Origin: Bathynomus jamesi
Taxonomy: Eukaryota; Arthropoda; Malacostraca; Isopoda; Cirolanidae
Length of the DNA stretch: 64,000 nucleotides
NCBI GenBank assembly: GCA_023014485.1
Contig: JAJOZX010012219.1
Location: 45,297-109,296, forward strand
Direction of reading: 5' to 3'
In this document: piece by piece, positions 1-7,594 of the stretch
How the letters are laid out: each line of letters opens with the position of its first letter
Position numbering within the stretch: position 1 is the first letter of the stretch
Notes under the pieces: generated by a model
Seen by the model: the letters and a program-made list of their open reading frames with translations, nothing else
Database searches by the model: none
What the model was told of the DNA's origin: nothing
Translations under genes and position numbers: made by a program

Positions 1-180
1 AAGACCCCATACACCTAACGTAATATTTAGTTAATTTCAAACGAATCATTCAAAATTGAAATGGCTGTAACTTTCTAAGTTATCATTCCTGCAAAAAATG
101 AGTTGCGTTTTAAATCAGAGTATCAAATTGCACTATTGAGCAAATTTGTGAAACAATCGAAAGAAGTGCGTGGAAAGGAT
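1..180 (+). repeat. Monomer m1 (180 bp)
   Basis: Diagnostic words are 'catacacc', 'acgaatcattc', 'gttgcgtttt' and 'gaaacaatcg'. The 'acgaatcattc' block is shared only with m21, so m1 and m21 are sisters. That similarity matters later, because m21 and m1 are fused at 49,676 and 53,547. The 'cgtttt' variant breaks the short dyad present in most other monomers. Confidence 0.9.
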
Positions 181-362
181 AAGACCCCGTAAAGTTAACG
201 TAATATTTAGTTAATTTCAAACGAAAAAAAACAAAATTGAAATGGCTGTAACTTTCTAAATTTCATTCCTGCAAAAAATGAGTTGCATTTTCTAAATTAG
301 AGTATGAAATTGCACTATTGAGCATATTTGTGAAAAAATCGAAAGAAGTGCGTGGAAAGGAT
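181..362 (+). repeat. Monomer m2 (182 bp)
   Basis: Marked by 'ccccgtaaagttaacg', which contains the only GTTAAC of the HOR (194-199), and by 'gagcatatttg'. Reads 'gaaattgc' in type A copies and 'gaaactgc' in B copies. Carries the intact dyad AAAATG-AGTTG-CATTTT at 275-291. Confidence 0.9.
275..291 (+). repeat. Short dyad AAAATG-AGTTG-CATTTT (example in m2)
   Basis: Six-base inverted arms around a five-base loop. The dyad is intact in most monomers, broken in m1 ('cgtttt'), altered in m7 and m11 ('gagctgaatttt') and absent in the 'ctggt' class (m6, rear of m10, m13, m15). Confidence 0.85.
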
Positions 363-543
363 AAGAACACAAAAACCTAACGTAATATTTACTTAACTTC
401 ATTCGAGAAAATTCAAAATTGAAAGGACGTAACTTTTTATGATTTAATTTTTACAAGAAATGAGTTGCATTTTCTAAATTACCTTAAAAACTGCACTATT
501 GTGCGAATTTGGGAAAAATTCAAAAGAAGTGCATGGAAAGGAT
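363..543 (+). repeat. Monomer m3 (181 bp), divergent
   Basis: One of the most divergent monomers: 'aagaacacaaaaacc', 'cttaacttcattcgag', 'gaaaggacgtaac', 'ttttatgattta', 'tacaagaaatg' and 'gtgcatgg'. It shares 'ttttatgattt' and 'acaagaaatgag' with m14, suggesting that m3 and m14 belong to the same older monomer subfamily. Confidence 0.9.
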
Positions 544-725
544 AAGACCCCATAAACCTAACGTAATATTTAGTTAATTTCAAAAGAAAAAATTCAAAAT
601 TGAAATGGCTGTAACTTTTTACGTTTTATTCTTGCAAAAAATGAGTTGCATTTTCTAAATCAGCTTCAAAATCTGCACTATTGAGCGAATATGTGAAAAA
701 TTCTGAAGTAGTGCGTGGAAAGGAT
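544..725 (+). repeat. Monomer m4 (182 bp)
   Basis: Marked by 'ttttacgttttattc' and 'attctgaagtag'. It is almost identical to the following monomer m5, so m4-m5 is a recent tandem duplication that predates the HOR, since every copy has both. Confidence 0.9.
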
Positions 726-907
726 AAGACCCCATAAACATAACGTAATATTTAGTTAATTTCAAAAGAAAAAATTCAAAATTGAAATGGCTGTAACTTT
801 TTACGTTTTATTCTTGCAAAAAATGAGTTGCATTTTCTAAATCAGCTTCAAAATCTGCACTATTGAGCGAATATGTGAAAAATTCTGAATTAGTGCGTGG
901 AAAGGAT
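726..907 (+). repeat. Monomer m5 (182 bp)
   Basis: Near twin of m4, distinguished by 'attctgaattag'. Begins 'cataaacataacg' in type A and 'cataaacctaacg' in type B, a useful one-base A/B marker. Confidence 0.9.
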
Positions 908-1089
908 AAGACCCCATAAACCTAACGCAATATTTAGTTAATTTCAAACAACAAAATTCAAAACTGAAATGGCTGTAACTTTTTAAGTTATCATTCCTAC
1001 AAAAACTGGTTTGCATTTCTAAATCAGAGTAACAAATTGCACTATTGAACAAATTTGTGAAAAAATCGAAAGAAGTACGTGGAAAGGAT
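908..1089 (+). repeat. Monomer m6 (182 bp), 'ctggt' class
   Basis: Marked by 'aacgcaat', 'caaacaacaaaattc', 'aaactgaaatgg', 'ctacaaaaactggtttgc', 'gtaacaaattg' and 'gaagtacg'. It belongs to the class (m6, end of m10, m13, m15) in which 'aaaatgagttgc' is replaced by 'aaaactggt', which removes the second dyad. Confidence 0.9.
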
Positions 1090-1272
1090 AAGATCCCATA
1101 TACCTAACGTAATATTTAATTAATTTCAAACGAAAAAAATCAAAATTGAAGTGGCTGTAACTTTAAATATTTTCATTCTTGCAAAAAATGAGCTGAATTT
1201 TCTAAATCAGGGTAGAAAATTGCACTATTGATCGCATTTTTAAAAAAATCGAAAGTAGTGCGTGGAAAACAT
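1090..1272 (+). repeat. Monomer m7 (183 bp)
   Basis: Marked by 'aagatcccatatacc', a perfect TTAATTAA palindrome (1116-1123), 'gaagtggctg', 'taaatattttc', 'gagctgaattttc' and 'tgatcgcat'. Its closest relative is m11. Confidence 0.9.
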
Positions 1273-1459
1273 AAGATCCCATAAACCTAACGTAATATTT
1301 AGTTAATTTCAAACGAAAAATTTCAAAATTGAAATGGCTATAACTTTCTTTCTAAGTTTTCATTCTTGCAAAAAATGAGTTGCAGTTTCTAAATCAGCTT
1401 CAACAACTGCACTATTGAGCAAATATGTGAAAAATTCGTAAGTAGTGCGTGGAAAGGAT
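1273..1459 (+). repeat. Monomer m8 (187 bp)
   Basis: Marked by 'aagatcccataaacc', 'atttcaaaattgaaat' (7-bp arms around AA), 'gttgcagtttc' and 'caacaactgc'. Type A reads 'ctttctttctaag'. Type B lacks four bases ('ctttctaag'), one of the clearest A/B markers. Confidence 0.9.
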
Positions 1460-1645
1460 AAGACCCCATATCCCTAACGCAATATTTAGTTAATTTCAAA
1501 CGAAAAATTCAAAATTGAAATGGCTGTAACTTTCGAAGTTATAATTTAATTTTTACAAAAAATGAGTTGCATTTTCTAAATTACCTTAAAAACTGCACTA
1601 TTTTGCGAATTTGTGAAAAAATCGAAAGAAGTGCGTGGAAAGGAT
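1460..1645 (+). repeat. Monomer m9 (186 bp)
   Basis: Marked by 'catatccctaacgc', 'cgaagttataattt' and 'ttttacaaaaaatg'. Type A has 'ggctgtaac' and 'ctgcactatttt'; type B has 'ggctataac' and 'ctgcaatatttt'. Confidence 0.9.
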
Positions 1646-1883
1646 AAGACCCCATAAAACTAACGTCATATTTAGTTAATTTCAAAAGAAAAATTTCAAA
1701 ATTGAAATGGCTATAACTTTTAAGTTTCATTCTTGCAAAAAATGAGTTGCATTTTCTCAATCAGCTTCAAAATCTAATAAGTTATCATTCCTACAAAAAC
1801 TGGTTTGCATTTCTAAATCAGAGTATGACATTGCACTATTGAACAAATTTGTGAAAAAATCGAAACAACTGCGTGGAAAGGAT
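1646..1883 (+). repeat. Composite monomer m10 (238 bp)
   Basis: About 1.3 monomers long. The first 132 bp or so are a normal monomer front ('aaaactaacgtcat') ending at 'cttcaaaatcta'. It then joins, near 1778, the rear part of an m6-like monomer ('taagttatcattcc', 'aaaactggtttgc', 'gaacaaatttg'). Every HOR copy has the same join, so it predates the A/B split. Confidence 0.88.
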
Positions 1884-2065
1884 AAGATCCCATATACCTA
1901 ACGTAATATTTAATTAATTTCAAACGAAAAATTCAAAATTGAAGTGGCTGTAACTTTATATATTTTCATTCTTGCAAAAAATGAGCTGAATTTTCTAAAT
2001 CAGGGTAGAAAATTGCACTATTGATCGAATTTTTGAAAAAATCGAAAGGAGTGCGTGGAAAAGAT
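1884..2065 (+). repeat. Monomer m11 (182 bp)
   Basis: Close copy of m7: 'aagatcccatatacc', TTAATTAA at 1910-1917, 'gaagtggctg', 'gagctgaattttc'. It differs by 'tatatattttc' and 'tgatcgaat'. In type B only its front half survives, fused to m12. Confidence 0.9.
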
Positions 2066-2248
2066 AAGACCCCATAAACCTAACGTAATATTTAGTTATT
2101 TTCAAACGAAAAAATTCAAAATTGAAATGGCTGTAACTTTTTAAGTTTTCTTTCCTGCTAAAAATGAGTTGCATTTTCTAAGTCAGAGTATGACATTGCA
2201 CTATTGTTAAAATTTGTGAAACAATCGAAAGAAGAGTGTGGAAAGGAT
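2066..2248 (+). repeat. Monomer m12 (183 bp)
   Basis: Marked by 'agttattttc', 'tttcctgctaaaaatg', 'ctattgttaaaatttg' and 'gaagagtgtgg'. In type B the rear half remains, with 'aaaaataagttac' and 'tgtgtaacaatcg' as B-specific changes. Confidence 0.9.
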
Positions 2249-2431
2249 AAGACCCCCGAAAACCTAACGTAATATTTAGTAAATTTCAAACGAAAAAATT
2301 CCAAATTGAAATGGCTGTTACTTTCTAAGTTATCACTCCTGCAAAAACTGGTTTGCTTTTATAAATCAGAGTACGACATTGCACTATTGAGCAAATTTGT
2401 GAAAAAATCTAAAGTAGTGCGAGGAAAGGAT
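2249..2431 (+). repeat. Monomer m13 (183 bp), 'ctggt' class
   Basis: Marked by 'cccccgaaaacc', 'agtaaatttc', 'attccaaattg', 'ggctgttac', 'tcactcctgc' and 'tttgcttttataaatc'. Absent from copies 3 and 7, where a deletion removes m13 and m14. Confidence 0.9.
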
Positions 2432-2612
2432 AAGACCCCATATACCTTACGTAATATTTAGTTAATTTCAATCAGGAAAATTCAAAATTGAAATGATCAT
2501 AACTTTTTATGATTTCATTTCCACAAGAAATGAGTTGCATTTTCTAAATCAGCTTAAAAACTGCACTGTTTTGCGAATTTGGGAAAAATTGGAAAGAATT
2601 GCGTGGAAGGAT
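2432..2612 (+). repeat. Monomer m14 (181 bp), divergent
   Basis: Marked by 'tataccttacg', 'ttcaatcagg', 'gaaatgatcataac' (the only TGATCA of the HOR, 2494-2499), 'tttccacaag', 'gcactgttttgcg' and 'gggaaaaattgg'. Related to m3. Confidence 0.9.
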
Positions 2613-2794
2613 AAGACCCCATAAACCTAAAGCAATATTTAGTAAATTTCAAACAACAAAATTCAAAACTGAAATGGCTGTAACTTTTTAAGTTATCATT
2701 CCTGCAAAAACTGGTGTGAATTTCTAAATCAGAGTATGACATTGCACTATTGAACAAATTTGTGAAAAAATCGAAAGGAGTGTGTGGAAAGGAT
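2613..2794 (+). repeat. Monomer m15 (182 bp), 'ctggt' class
   Basis: Marked by 'acctaaagc', 'gtaaatttcaaacaac', 'aaactgaaatgg' and 'ctggtgtgaatttc'. Shares its 'acaaaattcaaaactg' stretch with m6. Confidence 0.9.
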
Positions 2795-2975
2795 AAGACC
2801 TCCGAAAACCTAACGGAATATTTTGTTAATTTCAAAGGAAAAAATTCAAAATTGAAATGGCTGTACCTTTCTAAGTTTTCATTCTTGCAAAACATGAGTT
2901 GCATATTCTAAACCAGATTAAAAATCTGCCCTATTCAGCGAATTTTTGAAAAAATCGAAAGTGCGTATAAAGGAT
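2795..2975 (+). repeat. Monomer m16 (181 bp)
   Basis: Marked by 'gacctccgaaaacc', 'aacggaat', 'ttgttaatttcaaagg', 'ctgtacctttc', 'gcatattctaaacc' and 'ctgccctattcag'. Its rear half reappears in type B as the back of the m19/m16 hybrid. Confidence 0.9.
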
Positions 2976-3158
2976 AAGACACCATACACCTAACGTAATA
3001 TTTAATTAATTTCAAACGAAAAATTTCAAAATTGAAATGGGTATAACTTTTTAAGTTTTCATTCTTGCAAAAAATGAGTTGCATTTTCTAAGTCAGCTTC
3101 AAAAACTTCACTATTGAGCGAATATGTGAAAAATTCGTATGTAGTGCGTGAAAAGGAT
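2976..3158 (+). repeat. Monomer m17 (183 bp)
   Basis: Marked by 'gacaccatacacc', TTAATTAA at 3002-3009, the 7-bp dyad ATTTCAA-AA-TTGAAAT at 3023-3038, 'gggtataac', 'aaacttcac' and 'cgtatgtag'. Present twice in type B. Confidence 0.9.
3023..3038 (+). repeat. Short dyad ATTTCAA-AA-TTGAAAT (example in m17)
   Basis: Seven-base inverted arms around AA in m8 and m17. Most other monomers keep the inner five-base arms, TTCAA-AA-TTGAA. Confidence 0.85.
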
Positions 3159-3257
3159 AAGACCCCATAAACCTAACGTAATAGAGTTAGAATAGAGTAG
3201 AAAATTGCACTATTCAGCGCATTTGTGAAAAAATCAAAGGAAGTGCGTGGAAAGGAT
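3159..3257 (+). repeat. Truncated monomer m18 (99 bp)
   Basis: The normal front 'aagaccccataaacc' runs to 'acgtaata', then jumps to 'gagttagaatagag' and a normal rear ('gaaaattgcactattcag'). About 84 bp of the monomer middle, including the first dyad, are missing. It is kept at this place in every HOR copy I could follow, and is duplicated in type B. Confidence 0.9.
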
Positions 3258-3439
3258 AAGACCCCATAAACCTAACGTAATATTTAGTTAATTTCAAACA
3301 AAAAAATTCAAAATTGAAATGGCTGTAACTTTTTAAGTTTTATTCTTGCAAAAAATGAGTTGCATTTTCTAAATCAGCTTCAAAAACTGCACTATTGAGC
3401 GAATATGTGAAAAATTCGTAAGTTGTGCGTGGAAAGGAT
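3258..3439 (+). repeat. Monomer m19 (182 bp)
   Basis: Marked by 'caaacaaaaaaattc' and 'aagttttattcttgc'. It is the partner of m16 in the crossover that made type B. Later copies carry two m19 alleles (see findings). Confidence 0.9.
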
Positions 3440-3622
3440 AAGACCCCATCAACCTAATGCAATATTTAGTTAATTTCAAAAGAAAAAATTCAAAATTGAA
3501 ATGGCTGTAACTTTCGAAGTTATCATTCCTGAAAAAATTGAGTTGCATTTTCTAAAGTAGAGTTTGAAATTGCACTATTGAGCAAATTTGTGAAAATATC
3601 GAAGGAAGTGCGTGGAAAGGAT
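3440..3622 (+). repeat. Monomer m20 (183 bp)
   Basis: Marked by 'ccatcaacctaatgc', 'cctgaaaaaattgag', 'aaagtagagtttg' and 'aatatcgaagg'. Type B reads 'attccaaattg' and 'cgaacgaag' instead of 'attcaaaattg' and 'cgaaggaag'. Confidence 0.9.
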
Positions 3623-3803
3623 AAGACCCCGTAAACCTAACGTAATATTTAGTTAATTTCAAACGAATCATTCAAAATTGAAATGGCTGTAACTTTCTAA
3701 GTTATCGTTCCTGCAAAAAATGAGTTGCATTTTCTAAATTACCTTAAGAACTGCACTATTTTGCGAATTTGTGAAAAAATCGAAAGAAGTGCGCTGAAAG
3801 GAT
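3623..3803 (+). repeat. Monomer m21 (181 bp)
   Basis: Marked by 'ccccgtaaacc', 'acgaatcattc' (shared with m1), 'tatcgttcctgc', 'taccttaagaac' and the ending 'gtgcgctgaaagg', which is unique to m21 in clean copies. Confidence 0.9.
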
Positions 3804-6800
3804 AAGACCCCATACACCTAACGTAATATTTAGTTAATTTCAAACGAATCATTCAAAATTGAAATGGCTGTAACTTTCTAAGTTATCATTCCTGCAAAAA
3901 ATGAGTTGCGTTTTGTAAATCAGAGTATCAAATTGCACTATTGAGCAAATTTGTGAAACAATCGAAAGAAGTGCGTGGAAAGGATAAGACCCCGTAAAGT
4001 TAACGTAATATTTAGTTAATTTCAAACGAAAAAACAAAATTGAAATGGCTGTAACTTTCTAAATTATCATTCCTGCAAAAAATGAGTTGCATTTTCTAAA
4101 TTAGAGTATGAAATTGCACTATTGAGCATATTTGTGAAAAAATCGAAAGAAGTGCGTGGAAAGGATAAGAACACAAAAACCTAACGTAATATTTACTTAA
4201 CTTCATTCGAGAAAATTCAAAATTGAAAGGACGTAACTTTTTATGATTTAATTTTTACAAGAAATGAGTTGCATTTTCTAAATTACCTTAAAAACTGCAC
4301 TATTGTGCGAATTTGGGAAAAATTCAAAAGAAGTGCATGGAAAGGATAAGACCCCATAAACCTAACGTAATATTTAGTTAATTTCAAAAGAAAAAATTCA
4401 AAATTGAAATGGCTGTAACTTTTTACGTTTTATTCTTGCAAAAAATGAGTTGCATTTTCTAAATCAGCTTCAAAATCTGCACTATTGAGCGAATATGTGA
4501 AAAATTCTGAAGTAGTGCGTGGAAAGGATAAGACCCCATAAACATAACGTAATATTTAGTTAATTTCAAAAGAAAAAATTCAAAATTGAAATGGCTGTAA
4601 CTTTTTACGTTTTATTCTTGCAAAAAATGAGTTGCATTTTCTAAATCAGCTTCAAAATCTGCACTATTGAGCGAATATGTGAAAAATTCTGAATTAGTGC
4701 GTGGAAAGGATAAGACCCCATAAACCTAACGCAATATTTAGTTAATTTCAAACAACAAAATTCAAAACTGAAATGGCTGTAACTTTTTAAGTTATCATTC
4801 TACAAAAACTGGTTTGCATTTCTAAATCAGAGTAACAAATTGCACTATTGAACAAATTTGTGAAAAATCGAAAGAAGTACGTGGAAAGGATAAGATCCCA
4901 TATACCTAACGTAATATTTAATTAATTTCAAACGAAAAAATCAAAATTGAAGTGGCTGTAACTTTAAATATTTTCATTCTTGCAAAAAATGAGCTGAATT
5001 TTCTAAATCAGGGTAGAAAATTGCACTATTGATCGCATTTTTAAAAAAATCGAAAGTAGTGCGTGGAAAACATAAGATCCCATAAACCTAACGTAATATT
5101 TAGTTAATTTCAAACGAAAAATTTCAAAATTGAAATGGCTATAACTTTCTTTCTAAGTTTTCATTCTTGCAAAAAATGAGTTGCAGTTTCTAAATCAGCT
5201 TCAACAACTGCACTATTGAGCAAATATGTGAAAAATTCGTAAGTAGTGCGTGGAAAGGATAAGACCCCATATCCCTAACGCAATATTTAGTTAATTTCAA
5301 ACGAAAAAATTCAAAATTGAAATGGCTGTAACTTTCGAAGTTATAATTTAATTTTTACAAAAAATGAGTTGCATTTTCTAAATTACCTTAAAAACTGCAC
5401 TATTTTGCGAATTTGTGAAAAAATCGAAAGAGTGCGTGGAAAGGATAAGACCCCATAAAACTAACGTCATATTTAGTTAATTTCAAAAGAAAAAATTCAA
5501 ATTGAAATGGCTGTAACTTTTTAAGTTTCATTCTTGCAAAAAATGAGTTGCATTTTCTCAATCAGCTTCAAAATCTAATAAGTTATCATTCCTACAAAAA
5601 CTGGTTTGCATTTCTAAATCAGAGTATGACATTGCACTATTGAACAAATTTGTGAAAAAATCGAAACAACTGCGTGGAAAGGATAAGATCCCATATACCT
5701 AACGTAATATTTAATTAATTTCAAACGAAAAATTCAAAATTGAAGTGGCTGTAACTTTATATATTTTCATTCTTGCAAAAAATGAGCTGAATTTTCTAAT
5801 CAGGGTAGAAAATTGCACTATTGATCGAATTTTTGAAAAATCGAAAGGAGTGCGTGGAAAAGATAAGACCCATAAACCTAACGTAATATTTAGTTATTTT
5901 CAAACGAAAAAATTCAAAATTGAAATGGCTGTAACTTTTAAGTTTTCTTCCTGCTAAAAATGAGTTGCATTTTCTAAGTCAGAGTATGACATTGCACTAT
6001 TGTTAAAATTTGTGAAACAATCGAAAGAAGAGTGTGGAAAGGATAAGACCCCGAGAACCTAACGTAATATTTAGTAAATTTCAAACGAAAAAATTCCAAA
6101 TTGAAATGGCTGTTACTTTCTAAGTTATCACTCCTGCAAAAACTGGTTTGCTTTTATAAATCGAGTACGACATTGCACTATTGAGCAAATTTGTGAAAAA
6201 ATCTAAAGTAGTGCGAGGAAAGGATAAGACCCCATATACCTTACGTAATATTTAGTTAATTTCAATCAGGAAAATTCAAAATTGAAATGATCATAACTTT
6301 TATGATTTCATTTCCACAAGAATGAGTTGCATTTCTAAATCAGCTTAAAAACTGCACTGTTTTCGAATTTGGGAAAAATTGGAAAGAATTGCGTGGAAGG
6401 ATAAGACCCCATAAACCTAAAGCAATATTTAGTAAATTTCAAAAACAAAATTCAAACTGAAATGGCTGTAACTTTTTAAGTTATCATTCCTGCAAAAACT
6501 GGTGTGAATTTCTAAATCAGAGTATGACATTGCACTATTGAACAAATTTGTGAAAAAATCGAAAGAAGTGTGTGGAAAGGATAAGACCTCCGAAAACCTA
6601 ACGGAATATTTTGTTAATTTCAAAGGAAAAAATTCAAAATTGAATGGCTGTACCTTTCTAAGTTTTCATTCTTGCAAAACACATGAGTTGCATTTCTAAA
6701 CCAATACAGATTAAAAATCTGCCCTATTCAGCGAATTTTTGAAAAATCGAATGTGCGTATAAAGGATAAGACACCATACACCTAACGTAATATTTATTAA

Positions 6801-7594
6801 TTTCAACGAAAAATTTCAAAATTGAAATGGGTATAACTTTTTAAGTTTTCATTCTTGCAAAAAATGAGTTGCATTTTCTAAGTCAGCTTCAAAAACTTCA
6901 CTATTGAGAATATGTGAAAAATTCGTATGTAGTGCGTGAAAAGGATAATGAACCTCACATAAAACTAACGTAATAGAGTTAGAATAGAGTAGAAAATTGC
7001 ACTATCAGCGCATTTGTGAAAAAATCAAAGGAAGTGCGTGGAAAGGATAAGACCCCATAAACCTAACGTAATATTTAGTTAATTTCAAACAAAAAAATTC
7101 AAAATTGAAATGGCTGTAACTTTTTAAGTTTTATTCTTGCAAAAAATGAGTTGCATTTTCTAAATCAGCTTCAAAAACTGCACTATTGAGCGAATATGTG
7201 AAAAATTCGTAAGTTGTGCGTGGAAAGGATAAGACCCCATCAACCTAATGCAATATTTAGTTAATTTCAAAAGAAAAAATTCAAAATTGAAATGGCTGTA
7301 ACTTTCGAAGTTATCATTCCTGAAAAAATTGAGTTGCATTTTCTAAAGTAGAGTTTGAAATTGCACTATTGAGCAAATTTGTGAAAATATCGAAGGAAGT
7401 GCGTGGAAAGGATAAGACCCCGTAAACCTAACGTAATATTTAGTTAATTTCAAACGAATCATTCAAAATTGAAATGGCTGTAACTTTCTAAGTTATCGTT
7501 CCTGCAAAAAATGAGTTGCATTTTCTAAATTACCTTAAGAACTGCACTATTTTGCGAATTTGTGAAAAAATCGAAAGAAGTGCGCTGAAAGGAT
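3804..7594 (+). repeat. HOR copy 2, type A (21 monomers, 3791 bp)
   Basis: Same monomer order as copy 1, with A markers in m5, m8 and m9 and separate m11 and m12. From about 5,430 to 6,960 (m9 to m18) it has many one-base losses, for example 'tctaatcaggg', 'agacccataaacc' and 'aatcgagtacg'. The flanking parts are clean. An odd 'ataatgaacctcacataaaac' at the m17/m18 step near 6,946 is found in no other copy. Confidence 0.9.

Larger units (their letters stand above)
1..3803 (+). repeat. HOR copy 1, type A (21 monomers, 3803 bp), reference copy
   Basis: This copy is used to name monomers m1-m21. Type A markers seen here: 'ctaagttatc' in m1, 'gaaattgc' in m2, 'aaacataacg' in m5, 'ctttctttctaag' in m8, 'ggctgtaactttcg' in m9, separate m11 and m12, a single truncated m18, and 'cgaaggaag' in m20. 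Its m1 has 'gttttaaatc' where the other copies have 'gttttgtaaatc'. The sequence is clean, with few isolated indels. Confidence 0.93.

Noticed and set aside
837..1052. 71-codon minus-strand frame repeated at eight HOR positions
   Set aside because: Same explanation. Its perfect conservation reflects HOR homogenisation of m5-m6, not protein selection, since non-coding parts of the HOR are equally conserved.
2554..2904. 116-codon minus-strand reading frame, repeated at 13,821, 28,299 (end), 32,031, 36,010 and 39,992
   Set aside because: It spans two satellite monomers whose 182-183 bp length keeps one frame open. The translation is itself a two-fold repeat of monomer sequence, it recurs once per HOR, and one-base indels break it freely in other copies. 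No protein family features.
5745..5957. Plus-strand frames at 5,745, 17,224 and 27,898
   Set aside because: Each lies in an indel-rich or rearranged stretch and is not kept in equivalent HOR copies. They are chance frames.
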